From the NCBI GenBank assembly GCA_031002005.1, contig CM061919.1, forward strand, positions 177,117,121 through 177,181,120: a stretch of 64,000 nt of DNA, given 5' to 3'. Position 1 is the stretch's first letter. Each line of letters starts with the position of its first letter. A model generated the notes under the pieces. The model saw only the letters and a program-made list of their open reading frames with translations, did no database searches and was not told where the DNA came from. Below are positions 45,495-55,519 of this stretch, one piece after another. The DNA comes from Vandiemenella viatica (Eukaryota > Arthropoda > Insecta > Orthoptera > Morabidae). The position numbers and the translations under genes are program-made.

Positions 45495-46422
45495 AGCCCT
45501 GTTTTCCTAGCGACGCGTATTTTGCGCCGTGTACGATGTGTTATGCTCAGCGTGTTACACCGCCATCTCTTTCTCCCTGTATTTAATGGGACTGTTTTCA
45601 TAAAGAGCGCAACACGCTACTCGTTGACCTAATAAGCTCAGCGCTTTTGACCGACTGCTGGGAGAGGGGTCTTAACGTTTCACACTTTGCGTGTTGTGTC
45701 TCGTGTTTCGTGCACAGTTTAAACTGATGATTGTAAAATGTAAAAAAGTGCGGAGCAGGTAGGAAACTCCTGAAAACAGGAGGAGACTTTTTATATAAAT
45801 TGATATTCTTTTAATTTATTTTGTATATTAATTTTATCCGACAATCGATTCCATTACTGCTTCAACATTTTTACTACCTAATAAAAACATATTTCTTAAT
45901 TAATTCACATGCAGAACTGTGATGATGGTAGTATCTGAATCGTCGCATTTGGTGCTGAAGTACTCAGTGAATCGACATCTCACATGAAATCCTTCAGATT
46001 TGGCAAAACCACCTGTGCCTGCTAGAGGAATCAGGTTTTGAGTTGGAAAATCCTCCAACTTTTGGGTTATATCTGCTCTCAGTGGATTCTCTAACAAATA
46101 CTCATCTATAAGCATGCTGTGTAAGCAACAGCACACAGTAACGACCAAATCAACAATTTCGCGTTTTAAATTAATGGGAGTGAAAATAATTCTGAAATCA
46201 ATGCACATGATCCCGAAAGCATGTTTTAGAATAAGCATGGTCATCATTTTTCTTCCATTTCGATTCATTTTAACACACTATCCATCCGTCAACCGAATAT
46301 ATCAACACGTTGCCCTAGGAAAACATTTTCACGCCCCGCAATATATTTCGCTCTCCTGCTGATGTGATTAGGGGAAAACCGGTTCTGCTGCGCAACATAC
46401 GGGTCGCTAGGAAAACCGACCT
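45495..46422 (-). mobile_element. PIF/Harbinger relative, internally deleted, inverted inside copy 1
   Basis: 928 bp; TAA at 45492-45494 and 46423-46425. The terminal repeats are AGCCCTGTTTTCCTAGCGAC and, reverse-complemented right, AGGTCGGTTTTCCTAGCGAC, matching for about 33 positions with few changes. It holds a shortened transposase ORF (45900-46268). It interrupts copy 1 between 'tttacacaaaatataa' and 'ggcacatctcgcag', and the interrupted sequence can be followed continuously across the gap. Confidence 0.92.
45900..46268 (-). CDS. Internally deleted Harbinger transposase ORF
   Basis: An open frame of 122 residues. The first 17 residues are the transposase N-terminus (MNRNGRKMMTMLILKHA). 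They are followed directly by the C-terminal part of the DDE nuclease domain: FGIMCIDFRIIFTPINL, then IVDLVVTVCCCLHSMLIDE, the 'A..LHN'-type block near the end of HARBI1-like proteins (N of LHN replaced by S). The central domain with at least the first two catalytic Asp is gone. The frame is intact but the protein could not be catalytic; any role would be as a fragment. Confidence 0.82.
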   Translation of the reverse strand: MNRNGRKMMTMLILKHAFGIMCIDFRIIFTPINLKREIVDLVVTVCCCLHSMLIDEYLLENPLRADITQKLEDFPTQNLIPLAGTGGFAKSEGFHVRCRFTEYFSTKCDDSDTTIITVLHVN

Positions 46423-46453
46423 TAAGGCACATCTCGCAGCGTGCGACGTGTTA

Positions 46454-46749
46454 AGGCGCGTTCCCACGATCCCTTGTAACGAAGGCGAGACGGGACGGGA
46501 CGAATACTCAACCACACGCCATGGGAACAGGGCCGCCTCTGCTAGCGGAGACGAGACGCAGATACCCACTCTGAGTCGGTAAACATCACAGGCGTGTGTA
46601 GCGGTGCGCTGTTGCCATCGGTTTGCAGCAGCGGTACGCACCCCTTCTGTTGCTGTAAAGTGCTCTGTGGCAAACGACACTAGGCAACGTGGTGCGGAGG
46701 TGGCGGTGAGGTAAGCTAGGACTAACCTGCTGCCCGCGGTCGTCCCTAC

Positions 46750-46796
<47 letters not shown>

Positions 46797-47056
46797 GCAT
46801 TCGGCAACGGAGGCCATACAGCCAGCTCAATGTGTATTAATTGCTTCCAATGTATGGACGCCACAGGACGGACAGGACATTCACACAGACACACAACACT
46901 TAACATCCATGCCCGCGGCCGGATTCGAACCGGCGGCCTTCGGCACGCGGAGCTAGCACTCCAGCCCCTACGCTACCGAGGCCGGCACCCTACACTTCGG
47001 CTAATGAGATCCCGTCCCGTCTCGCCTTCGTTACAAGGGATCGTGGGAACGCGCCT
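46454..47056. mobile_element. 603-bp MITE with 47-bp perfect inverted repeats
   Basis: TTA at 46451-46453 and 47057-47059. The first and last 47 bases are perfect inverted copies beginning AGGCGCGTTCCCACGATCCC. The inside is G/C-rich, non-coding and carries a SINE at 46754-46987. Perfect inverted repeats suggest a young insertion. The 3-bp TTA target fits PIF/Harbinger, but the ends differ from the host Harbinger copy. The frames at 46315-46680 and 46586-46906 are spurious. Confidence 0.95.
46754..46987 (-). mobile_element. tRNA-derived SINE, family 4, copy 2
   Basis: Nearly intact. On the minus strand: head 'gccggcctcggtagcgtagg', box B 'ccggttcgaatccggcc', the body, the tail AGCTGGCTGTATGGCCTCC and a long A-tail (T-run at 46752-46793 plus strand). 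A 10-bp duplication, ccctacactt, is at 46744-46753 and 46988-46997. It is the youngest visible layer of this locus. Confidence 0.94.
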
Positions 47057-47205
47057 TTAGACTCCCTTTCAACCAGTCGGTCAAACATGCTGAGCTTTCT
47101 ACCTCAACGTGAAACGTGTTGCGCTCTTTAGGAAAACAGTCCCGTTTAAAAAGTTGGAAGGAGTAGGCGACGAACCGCGCTTAGCGTAATACGTCGTACA
47201 CGACA

Positions 47206-47814
47206 CAGAAGATGCATTGTCATCACTGGACAGTACTGGGGCATACACAGTCAAGTTTCCTCGAACGTGGCTGTCAACACTTTGGTCAGTAGGTACCATT
47301 CGACGAGGTCCACTGTGTGTTGTCATTTGACTACCGACTTCTGCTCTGGCGCATTGTCCCTAGCCAGCTTTCTTCAGTCGCTGGCGCATCTCCGCCAGTG
47401 CGCCGTCTTTCACGCGCGATTAACGCTCGCTGTCTCTGAACAACGCGCCCTCTCTCGTAAAGTCCGGCTAATGCGCCGTGAAAACACGCCAGCTTTATGT
47501 GCTCCAATGCATTAGGTGGCCTTTTGCGAGGGGCTGGAGAGGTCGGGGGACTGACGTACTGCGTCCACTGGCAAAAACCAAAGACGGCGCCACAAAGCAG
47601 ACGCAGTCGCCGCGACTTCACCAGTCTCGACTGCAATCGACAGTACAGGCATACAGTCAAGGAAGTAAGAAACCTCGGGGTTTTTATTTTGGTTATAATT
47701 ATATCTACACTCATTTTATAAATGCGGAATTAACTCTGTTTCTCTATCTGTTTGCTACGTTGTCACGACAAAATTGATGTTGATTAAATTTAACAAGGCA
47801 GTTCTATGTTTCAT
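47206..47814. other. G/C- and CpG-richer block, no gene recognised
   Basis: Positions 47320-47640 are noticeably richer in CpG than the surroundings and open on both strands (47267-47515, 47331-47714, 47478-47777), but no domain is visible. It could be an old element end, a promoter region, or simply G/C-rich DNA. Confidence 0.35.
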
Positions 47815-48075
47815 TAAGAAGGATATAGGATACTTTTTTCGGGATAAATAACTTATTTTGTCACGAAATTTTGAAAAATAACCTGTGACAGACAGACGGA
47901 TTGCGTGTGTAAGTCTCTGTAATTTTACATCGCTCGCTCAGGCTTCGTTTCTCTCGCTGTCAGTTTGTAGTACTTCTTTACAGTAACTTACAGTTTTCTG
48001 TATCCAATTCTAATAATAAAATTTTAAGTCCACGCGTACGAAGACATAAACTGTATTATAAATATGGTCTTTCAC
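47815..48075 (+). repeat. Dispersed repeat Y, copy 1
   Basis: Aligns with 58440-58700: 'ttttgtcacgaaattttg' identical, then 'aagtctctgtaat' and 'gctcgctcaggctt' against 'cagtcgctcaggctt', and 'cttacagttttctgtatc' against 'gttacagctttctatatc'. Non-coding here; the class is unknown. Confidence 0.65.
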
Positions 48076-48128
48076 CGATTAAGCCATACAGCGCTATAAT
48101 TTTCATTATTCAACTGAACTGCGAGGAA

Positions 48129-48660
48129 GTGCATGATCTGGTGGCAATTTCTCTAGTCACATATTTATTGTTTTTATTATTAATAATACCTTGTATACTT
48201 TGTGTGTATATCCTCTCACCCGTCTACTTTTTTCAACTACGAATTTTAATTTTAAATTCCTTTAGTGTTTTTGGTAGATTATTCCTCACTTCTCTTGGTA
48301 ATTTATTCCAATCCTGAAACCCTTACACCACTCCCTTATCATGGAATCGAGTTTCAGTTTGTGCTCATGGTCATCTTTTCCCTTTCTTGAATTACACCTA
48401 ATTCTTCATTAATATCTTTTCAAGCCTCATCACCAACATAAGCCTTGTACACTCCGAATACTCTCTTCCGCCTCCTCCTGTTTTGCAGCGACTCCTAATC
48501 CAACTCTTCCATCATATCAGTTACTGGTCGGGTTCTGGGATAATTTTCACAAGCAAATCTGGCTGCTCTCCTAGTAAATCCGGTATTTGATACCAAAAAT
48601 GTAGGTCCCAAGATATACCACCATATTCAACTAACAGTCTTTTGTAACTCAATTCCATTA
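48129..48660 (-). mobile_element. LINE C-terminal domain and 3' tail (CR1-like), copy 3
   Basis: On the minus strand, broken frames give LLVEYGGISWDLHF, then a worn 'PVTDMM.EL' block, GVYKAYVGDEA, and near the end DWNKLPREVRNNLPKTLKEF, the conserved end of LINE ORF2. The non-coding tail 'gaaattgccacc' is shared with 17825 and 52918. It has frameshifts and stops and is 5' truncated. Confidence 0.82.
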
Positions 48661-48664
48661 CTTC

Positions 48665-49715
48665 TCACCTTCGCAATGTCTATCACTATAGGCGTTAAAG
48701 AGGGATGTGTTCTGACTCTTACCCTCTTATCAATCTTTGTGGGAACACTGCCGTATCTTATTAATGACATATCATGTACGCAATTGATAGGAAGGTATTT
48801 AATCTTAACAGACTACGAGTCAAGACCACAGTAACCTCGAGATCAGTCGTTGAACTTCAATATGCAAATGACACTGTTGTTATGTCTACGTCTGAGGAGG
48901 GCTTGCAAATTATTTTAATTGCATTTGTAAAAGCATACAAGGCAATTAATTGGCCTAGTGCGTAAATATGCCGAGACGCAGATTATTTTCCAACTTGCAC
49001 CAAACTCCTACACAGTGGTTCCATCTATCACAGTCAAGGGAATGACGCTACAGGAATTCGATTTTTTTCCTTACCTCGTTAGCCATATGTCAACTAACAC
49101 AAACATCGATGCAATAATTCAGTATCCAATAAGATGTACTAATGAGCTTATAGAGGTTTCCTAGAAAGAGTTGCTAACTATCATGACATCTGTGCTCAGA
49201 TAAAGCTCTACGTTTACAGTACAATTACAATATCATCTCTCTGGATGTGAGACGTGGACTACCAACGAAAGGCACTTAAAATGTCTGGAGAAGTACCCCC
49301 AACGCTGTACTACGTAACACTCAGAACAAAAAAGTAAGACCGGCGAACAAACATCAGTATCTTAGAAGAAGCAAGTACCACGACCATAGAGACAATGATA
49401 ATAAAGCACCAACTTCGATGCGTTGGCCATGTCATCCAATTGCCAAACACTCGCTCCCTGAAAAAACAATTTATTGACAACTGAAGAATTGCCAAAGAAG
49501 TCTGTGAGGACACATGACATCATACAGCATTGGGCTTAAGTCCAATCTTACGGAATGCTTAATAAACACAACACGCTGGGAAGATGAAGCCTCTGATTGA
49601 TCAGCGTGGTGGCGATTGGTGAACGAGGGCCCACAGCATTTAGAACAACAACATCGATGACTAGAATATGACAAAAAAATCATAGGAAGCAATGGGAGAA
49701 GAGCTGTTTCGCCAC
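48665..49715 (+). mobile_element. LINE reverse transcriptase fragment (RTE-like)
   Basis: Frames in sequence: VKEGCVLTLTLLSIFVGTL (RT 'GVKQGCVLAPTLF' block) near 48690; VVELQYANDTVVMST near 48850, where the catalytic YADD appears as YAND; GCETWTTNERHLKCLEKY near 49240, and the 'HQLRCVGHVIQLPNTRS' block near 49408; then WEDEASD-like residues near 49580. Frames are broken by stops. The motif set is distinct from the LINE at 10630. It is truncated at its 5' side next to the inverted LINE fragment. Confidence 0.82.
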
Positions 49716-52085
49716 CATCCCGTGCTGATGTGTTCGGCGTGCGTCAACAATGTGGAAGATCTTGCTATTCTAAAATTGGATCTTTCAGTTACGTAAGGAC
49801 CCGTAATTAATAAACTCGAAAGACATATTTTATACTCGCGAACGAGTGATGGTCGTGAATTAATGAAAAAATATCTATGTTAATGACCAAGGATTCAGAC
49901 AACACAAAACTAACAGAACACTAAGCTAAAACCATGTATGCTCTAAGCCGGACTCGAACCTGCGAGCCTCAGAACGTTTATCCTCATAGTTGTTTTGCAT
50001 AATTCTTCGTGACATTTTATAACAAATTCCTACCAACTGCGATCCAATTACAACAGGATTTTTGCCGAAACTTCCAGAACCTCGACAATGTCTTGAAACT
50101 GCACATTTTTGCTTATCTTAGAAATATTCTAGCCATTACGCAAGACTTGTTTAAACAGTACAGAAATTATTTTAAATATCATAACGAATTGTTTGACGTA
50201 TCTTCGTAACACTTTGAGTGTAATAAACAGTTCGAATTACTTTAAAATCAAATGAAATATGCTTGTACTATGCTGGCACCTCTCTACAAATAATTAAATT
50301 ATTTAAATTCACATTAAACGGTCGAAAAGTGTACGGTACAAGCTGTCAGAATACGCTGTGTCAGACCCATACCCGCTCCACTTTTGTAAACATAAAAATG
50401 GCGTACAATAATTACCTACAGATACATGCTTCTTTGCGGAGAGTGTATAAAGCAATAGTATTTCCACTGATACTCTGCTGTCTAAGTAAAACATTTCTTC
50501 ATGTATCTGGAGTTGAAGGTTTGAAAGATGCATTTGTTTTTCTAAGACTTCCTTTTTTGCTTTTAAAACTGAGTAAAAAATCAAAAAAACTACAATATTT
50601 AAACGAAAATAGCATTGGTTGATATGATCCCTGGACTAATAATAATCATACTGTGACAGTTGTGTACGAAAAACTCATGTTTATAGTGTCTTTTCGTCTA
50701 GAACTTCGGTTGCATTGTAAAATCACTACAGAACAGCTAAAATATGAGAGAAAGTAGTTCTGGCAGAATCGTATAGTACAGTATTACCGTTTTAACGTTT
50801 ACACAAGATTATAAATCAAAATTAAGTTATATGAAGAATAGCTTAAAGCCGCGGAGAGAAAATACCATTGTATTCCTAATGAAAATTACAACACGATTGA
50901 TGCTTAACAGGTGTTCCTGTGAGAAGAACGCTTTCCTATTAACAGCCGAAATATGGTATTAATGTTTAAAAATGTCGGAGTCACTGAACTCTCATTCCGC
51001 TCAGTAAAGGTAAATTCATATGATCTTACGACCTCTTCACAGAGTTTGGATTTGCCGCGCAGCCCTTCCTTGTCATGGTTGGATTCCAAACTACGGTGCG
51101 TCTTTTGAACAATCCAGAGCCCACAAAAATTCCTGTCCTCCTCGGAACTTAAAGCCAAACGTAGAAGTTTTGAAGGTGATAACTTTATGCAAAGAGATAT
51201 CATACCGCCCTATTCTACTTAATAAATACTGGTGAATGCCGACTAGGTTTGGTAGACTGTTCGTAGCGAAACAGTCCGTTTTCCCTTCATACGAGCGTTC
51301 TTGCCCCGTTTTAGGTGCAGTTAGAGCGTTGACTAAGCCTCTATTTTACTATACCATTATCTCATCACAACTGCTACCTCTATTTTCAGTCTGTCTCCTG
51401 ACACTGTACTCCTGTAGCGTGTAGTGTAACGGAGTATGGACCCTTTATCAAATTGTTATAATTTGTAATCATTTGTTCTTATTTATTTTGCATCTCATTA
51501 ATTATTAGACTTATTTATGGATGAAAGAGGTGTTTAAATTTGATTTTAAAAGTACAGGTAAGTCTAAAAAGATGTCACAACCTGAAAAATTATTATATAA
51601 AAATACATGACAGACAGTACGTACATTTACCATTATATAATAATAATACAAAACATAGAGAAATTAGACTTCCATCCTAGATCAGCGGTCATTAAATAAT
51701 ATCAAGCAATATCTTAAAGTTGAATCATAAACATGTGACAGTCAGTTGTTTGAAATTAGCACAGTAAAATTGCAAAAACTGTATGAAAAATAATCACAGA
51801 CACGTAATGTAATATTTTACACTTAATGTTCCTTTTGGATTGAGGATTATTGCTCAGTTACAGTTCGTAATAAAAACGCGTTATAGTGGCGCAGTAAAAA
51901 AAACTTACAAAGGTTATCAAAAATGTTTTTCCAACGAGTTTTCGTTTTCCTAAGAGATATATAAATCTTTTAAACAGATCAAAGAATCATTCCCTGATAA
52001 TGTAGAAAGATAAGTGACAGAACTGCAGCAAAAGAATACAAACACTGCAGCTGTTCTTTATTTTTTACGCGGCAGGTATAGTTTC
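49716..52085. other. Anonymous AT-rich DNA
   Basis: A 2.4-kb stretch without a recognised gene. Positions 49935-49980 hold a tRNA box B-like sequence on the minus strand ('gcaggttcgagtccggc') without a full tRNA. The frame 50263-50622 (119 residues) and its antisense shadow 50309-50584 have no domain. Confidence 0.4.
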
Positions 52086-52300
52086 TTCTATTTTATCAAG
52101 TCATCATCATCAGTGTTCTGCCGTAGGGCAGGTTTTCACTTGGCTGCTCTCTGTGATCTTCTGTTTTCTGCCTTTCTCTTAAGGTCCATGTATTTGCCAG
52201 TTTCCTTGATGCTTTCTGTAAGTTTGCACCTTCTTCTTCCTCTTATTCTCTTCCCTCAAACTAAAGGTTTAGTTTGTAGGTTTATTTTTATCAATTAATG
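52086..52300 (-). repeat. Possible LINE 3' fragment
   Basis: The plus strand reads 'catcatcatcagtgttctgccgtagggcag', a phrase seen in reverse at the 3' ends of animal LINEs with a (GAT)n tail; minus is then the sense strand. Translation on the minus strand is basic but broken. Low confidence. Confidence 0.35.
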
Positions 52301-52529
52301 ATCAGTAATGAATGAGATAAGGAGAATGTTTTTAGTAAAACCTCAAAAAGAAAATAACCCCTGACTGTACCTAAGACAGAGGGCTTTCTTAATAATTCAT
52401 CATTTGCTGGTGTCGAAATTTCATTCAGAATATTTATAGTTATAAACAAGTACATTACGCAAATATTAGTTTTGTGTTCAATTAATACGCAATGATTGTA
52501 AGGTCAAGAGAGAACTGACAAGTCCCCCG

Positions 52530-52651
52530 GAATTAAAAGGGAAAAAGCTACGTGCCAGAAGGGGGGGGGGAGGTGTCGAGGATACGTGGGACGGGGGGGG
52601 GGGGGTTGAAAAGAGCCCAAAATTGAGCCACGTAGTTTATGGACGCTTCCA
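52530..52651 (+). mobile_element. G/C-rich MITE type 2, right-end fragment
   Basis: Contains 'gggaaaaagctacgtgccag', G-runs (52561-52571, 52593-52605) and the right terminal repeat, GGAAGCGTCCATAAACTACG when reverse-complemented. The left half and left terminal repeat are missing. Confidence 0.85.
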
Positions 52652-52904
52652 TATCACAGAGAAATGCTTAACATATTTTAGCAGCTTAGAAACTAATACA
52701 ACTTCTGATGTACGTACATCTCATCGAGCTACGTTCTCTCGCGGCGAGCAATTAGAATCTTTTCTGAAGTTTAAAGTTCTGTAGCTATTAACCAGGAAAT
52801 TATTTTGATGTGGTATTGAAAGCGTAGCGCCTGACTTAAAATCTGAAGTATATATTTCTTCACTCGATGATGGATCACGAAACTGGATTGAATTGCGATT
52901 GGAG

Positions 52905-53195
52905 CGTACGCTCCGGTGGCAATTTCTCTAATCATCTAATTACGTGTTTTTTTTTAGTATCTTATTATTGTTATTATCCTAAACACTTTCAGTGTTAAAT
53001 TCCTCCCCCATCTACTTTTACAATTTACGAATTTTAATTTTAAATTCCTTCAGCGTTTTTGGTAAATTATTAATCACTTCTCTTGTTAACTTCTTCCACT
53101 CCCTGAATCCCTTACCTAAAAAAGAAAATTTTCCCACTTCCAGGCCCCATCACCAACATAAGCCTTGTACACTCCCAGGACTCCTGTCTTCCAAT
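52905..53195 (-). mobile_element. LINE C-terminal domain and 3' tail (CR1-like), copy 4
   Basis: Aligns with 48129-48480 and 17530-17825. Minus-strand reading: GVYKAYVGDGAW, EWKKLTREVINNLPKTLKEF, then a non-coding tail to 'ttgccaccggag'. Heavily truncated. Confidence 0.8.
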
Positions 53196-53322
53196 GATAA
53201 ACTCCGATCAAAACATATAACAAAATTCTTATTAAATTTTCAGGAATAGAACAATTTTCTAAAAGGAAGAATTTAAAGTGTGCATTTTAATAAAATTTAA
53301 ATAGAAAACATTGCTAGCAGAA

Positions 53323-53945
53323 ATTAAGTCCGCCCCTTTGACTCAGTTGGTTGCGGTACCGTGATGGTATCCGGCGCTTTCATAGGGTTAGCTAGTTCGA
53401 ATTCGGGTGATGGAAGAAATTTTCATCCTCAGGACTTGGCCGGGTGGGTAGGGGAGGTGGTACCCTGGTAGTGCACAGTTCCTGAGTTGAATCCCAAACC
53501 TATCCGCAGTGCGTATGGAGTTAAGGCATGCGATGCTGTAGTTGGTGACTCGTCTGTCGGATGGTGAGGTTAAGCAAGGTTTCTTTCGGAAAAGAAGGCC
53601 ATCTTCCTTTTTTTTTCTACTTGTGGCTTTACGCCTCGTCGACATCGAGATCATTAGAGGCGGAATGGGGCTGGGGGACAAGGAACGGGAAGGAATTCGG
53701 CCATGGCCTTTTGAAGGAAGCATCCCGGCATTCGCCTGGAATTATTTGGGGAAGCCATGAAAAACCCAAATCCTGATGCCCGGACGGGGATTCGAACCGC
53801 CGTCCTCCCGAATGAGAGGCCAGAGCGTTAACCACTCACCCACCACGCTCGGTCTCTTCCTTCTTTCGTTCTTCATTCACAACGCTCTACACTTCACACG
53901 CACACTGTCAGAATCAATTACACTTACGAACATTATCATCCTTTA
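53323..53945 (+). mobile_element. SINE family 3, copy 2, split by a family 1 SINE
   Basis: Left part 53323-53609 ('actcagttggttgcggtacc', box B 'gctagttcgaattcgg', 'gaaattttcatcctcaggac'); right part 53855-53945 ('ctttcgttcttcattcac', 'cacttacgaacattatcat'). Joined, they align with the other two family 3 copies. The intervening 53610-53854 is a minus-strand family 1 SINE. Confidence 0.85.
53610..53854 (-). mobile_element. SINE family 1 subfamily B, nested in SINE family 3
   Basis: Full-length minus-strand copy with the hairpin CGCCTC/GAGGCG, box B GGTTCGAATCC and the head ending 'ccgagcgtggtgggtgagtgg'. The flanks share tcttcctt (53602-53609 and 53855-53862), a probable 8-bp target duplication. 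Confidence 0.93.
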
Positions 53946-54903
53946 CCTGCCTCGGTAGTGTAGGAGCCAGAACAACGTCTCTGGGTTCCGACGATAACCG
54001 GTTCGGTTCGGCCGAAGCCATGGGTGTCTAAGTAGGGTGTGTTAATCTCGTGTAGTGTTCAAAATTAGTTGGAAATAATATATACTGAAGGAAACAGAAA
54101 AGCACTGGATGATTCGTAATCACACTAGATCTGGCTGTCCTTGGAAATAGACTGTCCTTGGAAATAGAGCCTTTTTGTTTTCTTAATGATCATTACGCTG
54201 GGGAAGCAACGGAAACAACCACGTTCATCTTTCCAGATGTTGCCATAGAGGTAAACATGACTCCAACGTCCGGAGAACGGCAAGGCGTCCATGGAAGTAG
54301 CAGCATACAAAAGAGATTATAATTACTACTTTTTACTCAAGCAGTTCTTAGTTTCAGTAATCTCATAAACTGATAAGCGAAACAGGTCACTGACAACATG
54401 CATTAAATAATATAGTTTGTAGTTGAAGAACAAATTCACTTTTTTCCCCTAGTATTGTGGTGTTTTAATACGCCACAGCTGTATTACATGTTTTTATTAA
54501 TTTTTGTTGTTGGCCGACCATTACGTTCGTAAGCTTCATGCAGTTGACATTTGTCTCATTCCGTATGAGTTTTTTGTGGGAGTGTGTGGACTCTCCCATC
54601 ATTTGCCTCGGTGTCCACTACGGCGGTTGTTCTGTGGCGAGATTGTAAGTGTGTCTGGAGCTGGGTGATGACGGAACGAACTTCGTCTTGCGTCTGTTGC
54701 TGTCGCATTGCCGGCGGGCGGGACTCCGCAATCGATACCTCGCAGCTGGTTCGCTGACCTCTCTCTCCCGATTCGATATCCACTCCACCAGCTGACTAAA
54801 CAGGCTGATGAGACGAAGACGACCTGAATCAGAAAGCCAGCTGGCACAGTCAATGTTTCAGTTTTTTTAAATATAGATCTAATTATTAGACTGTAATATT
54901 TAT
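53946..54903. other. Anonymous DNA
   Basis: Positions 54205-54300 resemble 34640-34735 ('cttctcagatgttcccatgg' against 'ctttccagatgttgccatag'), possibly an old shared repeat. Positions 54588-54625 match the fragment at 15515. No gene recognised. Confidence 0.35.
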
Positions 54904-55303
54904 TTGCCACCCCATTGACTTAGCTGGCTGCGGAAGCGTGATGGTATCCATCGCTGACATGAGTTTAGCTGGTTCGAGTCCTGGTCGTGGAAGAAATTTT
55001 CATCATCACGACTTGGCCGGCATGGTACGAAAGGTGGTAGTTCACAGTTCCTAATCACCTGCTTGTGTACCAAAGTCCTTAATTAAATCCCGGTGCGGAT
55101 GGACTGAGAACAGACCATACTATTCATGGCGATTCGTCTGTTGGATGGGGACGTCAGGCCTGGCGGACACGTCGGTGTCTTTTGGAAGAGCAGACCTAAT
55201 GGTCCGACACCGGTTATCACACTCTTTCATCTTACATCCACAACACTCTACATTGAAGATATACACTATCACAGTTATTCATATTTACAACAACACTTTC
55301 ACT
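54904..55303 (+). mobile_element. tRNA-derived SINE, family 3, copy 3
   Basis: The longest uninterrupted copy: box A-like 'tagctggctgcggaagcgtg', box B 'gctggttcgagtcctgg', body 'gaaattttcatcatcacgac', 'cttaattaaatcccggtgcg', 'tcaggcctggcgg' and 3' part 'cttacatccacaacactcta'. Confidence 0.85.
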
Positions 55304-55337
55304 CTGGAGAAGGCAACGTGAGACCACCAGGAGAGAG

Positions 55338-55519
55338 CTGGAAATCCCCAGGCTCAGCCAATGGGAAGCTTTGGCGGGCTTTCGAATCAGCCAATCAGTG
55401 GCTGTGCGGTGCTGCCACCACACGGCAGCGCCGGGGCCAGGCCACGCCCCCTTGCACTCTGATTGGCTGATTCGAAAGCCCGCCAACGCTTCCCATTAGC
55501 TGAGCCTGGGGATTTCCAG
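55338..55519. repeat. CCAAT-rich near-perfect palindrome, ~60-bp arms
   Basis: Arms 55338-55398 and 55459-55519 are inverted copies with about two mismatches; each arm runs CTGGAAATCCCCAGGCTCAG..., through CCAATGGGAAG (CCATTAGC in the other arm) to ATCAGCCAATCAG. The 60-base loop is G/C-rich and has 'ccacgccccc'. No target duplication was found. It may be a foldback element or a small bidirectional regulatory element (see findings). Confidence 0.85.

Larger units (their letters stand above)
43946..47205 (+). mobile_element. PIF/Harbinger transposon, copy 1, with three nested insertions
   Basis: The parts of this copy are 43946-44024, 44740-45494, 46426-46453 and 47060-47205; together they align, in opposite orientation, with the smaller relative at 45495-46422. 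The left end AGTCCTGCTTTCCTAGCGAC matches the relative's terminal repeat. A decayed transposase N-terminal half lies at 44799-45190. The right terminal repeat is no longer recognisable, so the end near 47205 is approximate. The insertions are a hAT element, the inverted relative, and a TTA-flanked MITE. Confidence 0.82.

Noticed and set aside
46315..46906. Two long minus-strand ORFs (46315-46680, 46586-46906)
   Set aside because: They run through the ends of a non-coding MITE and a SINE A-tail (poly-lysine), so they are spurious.
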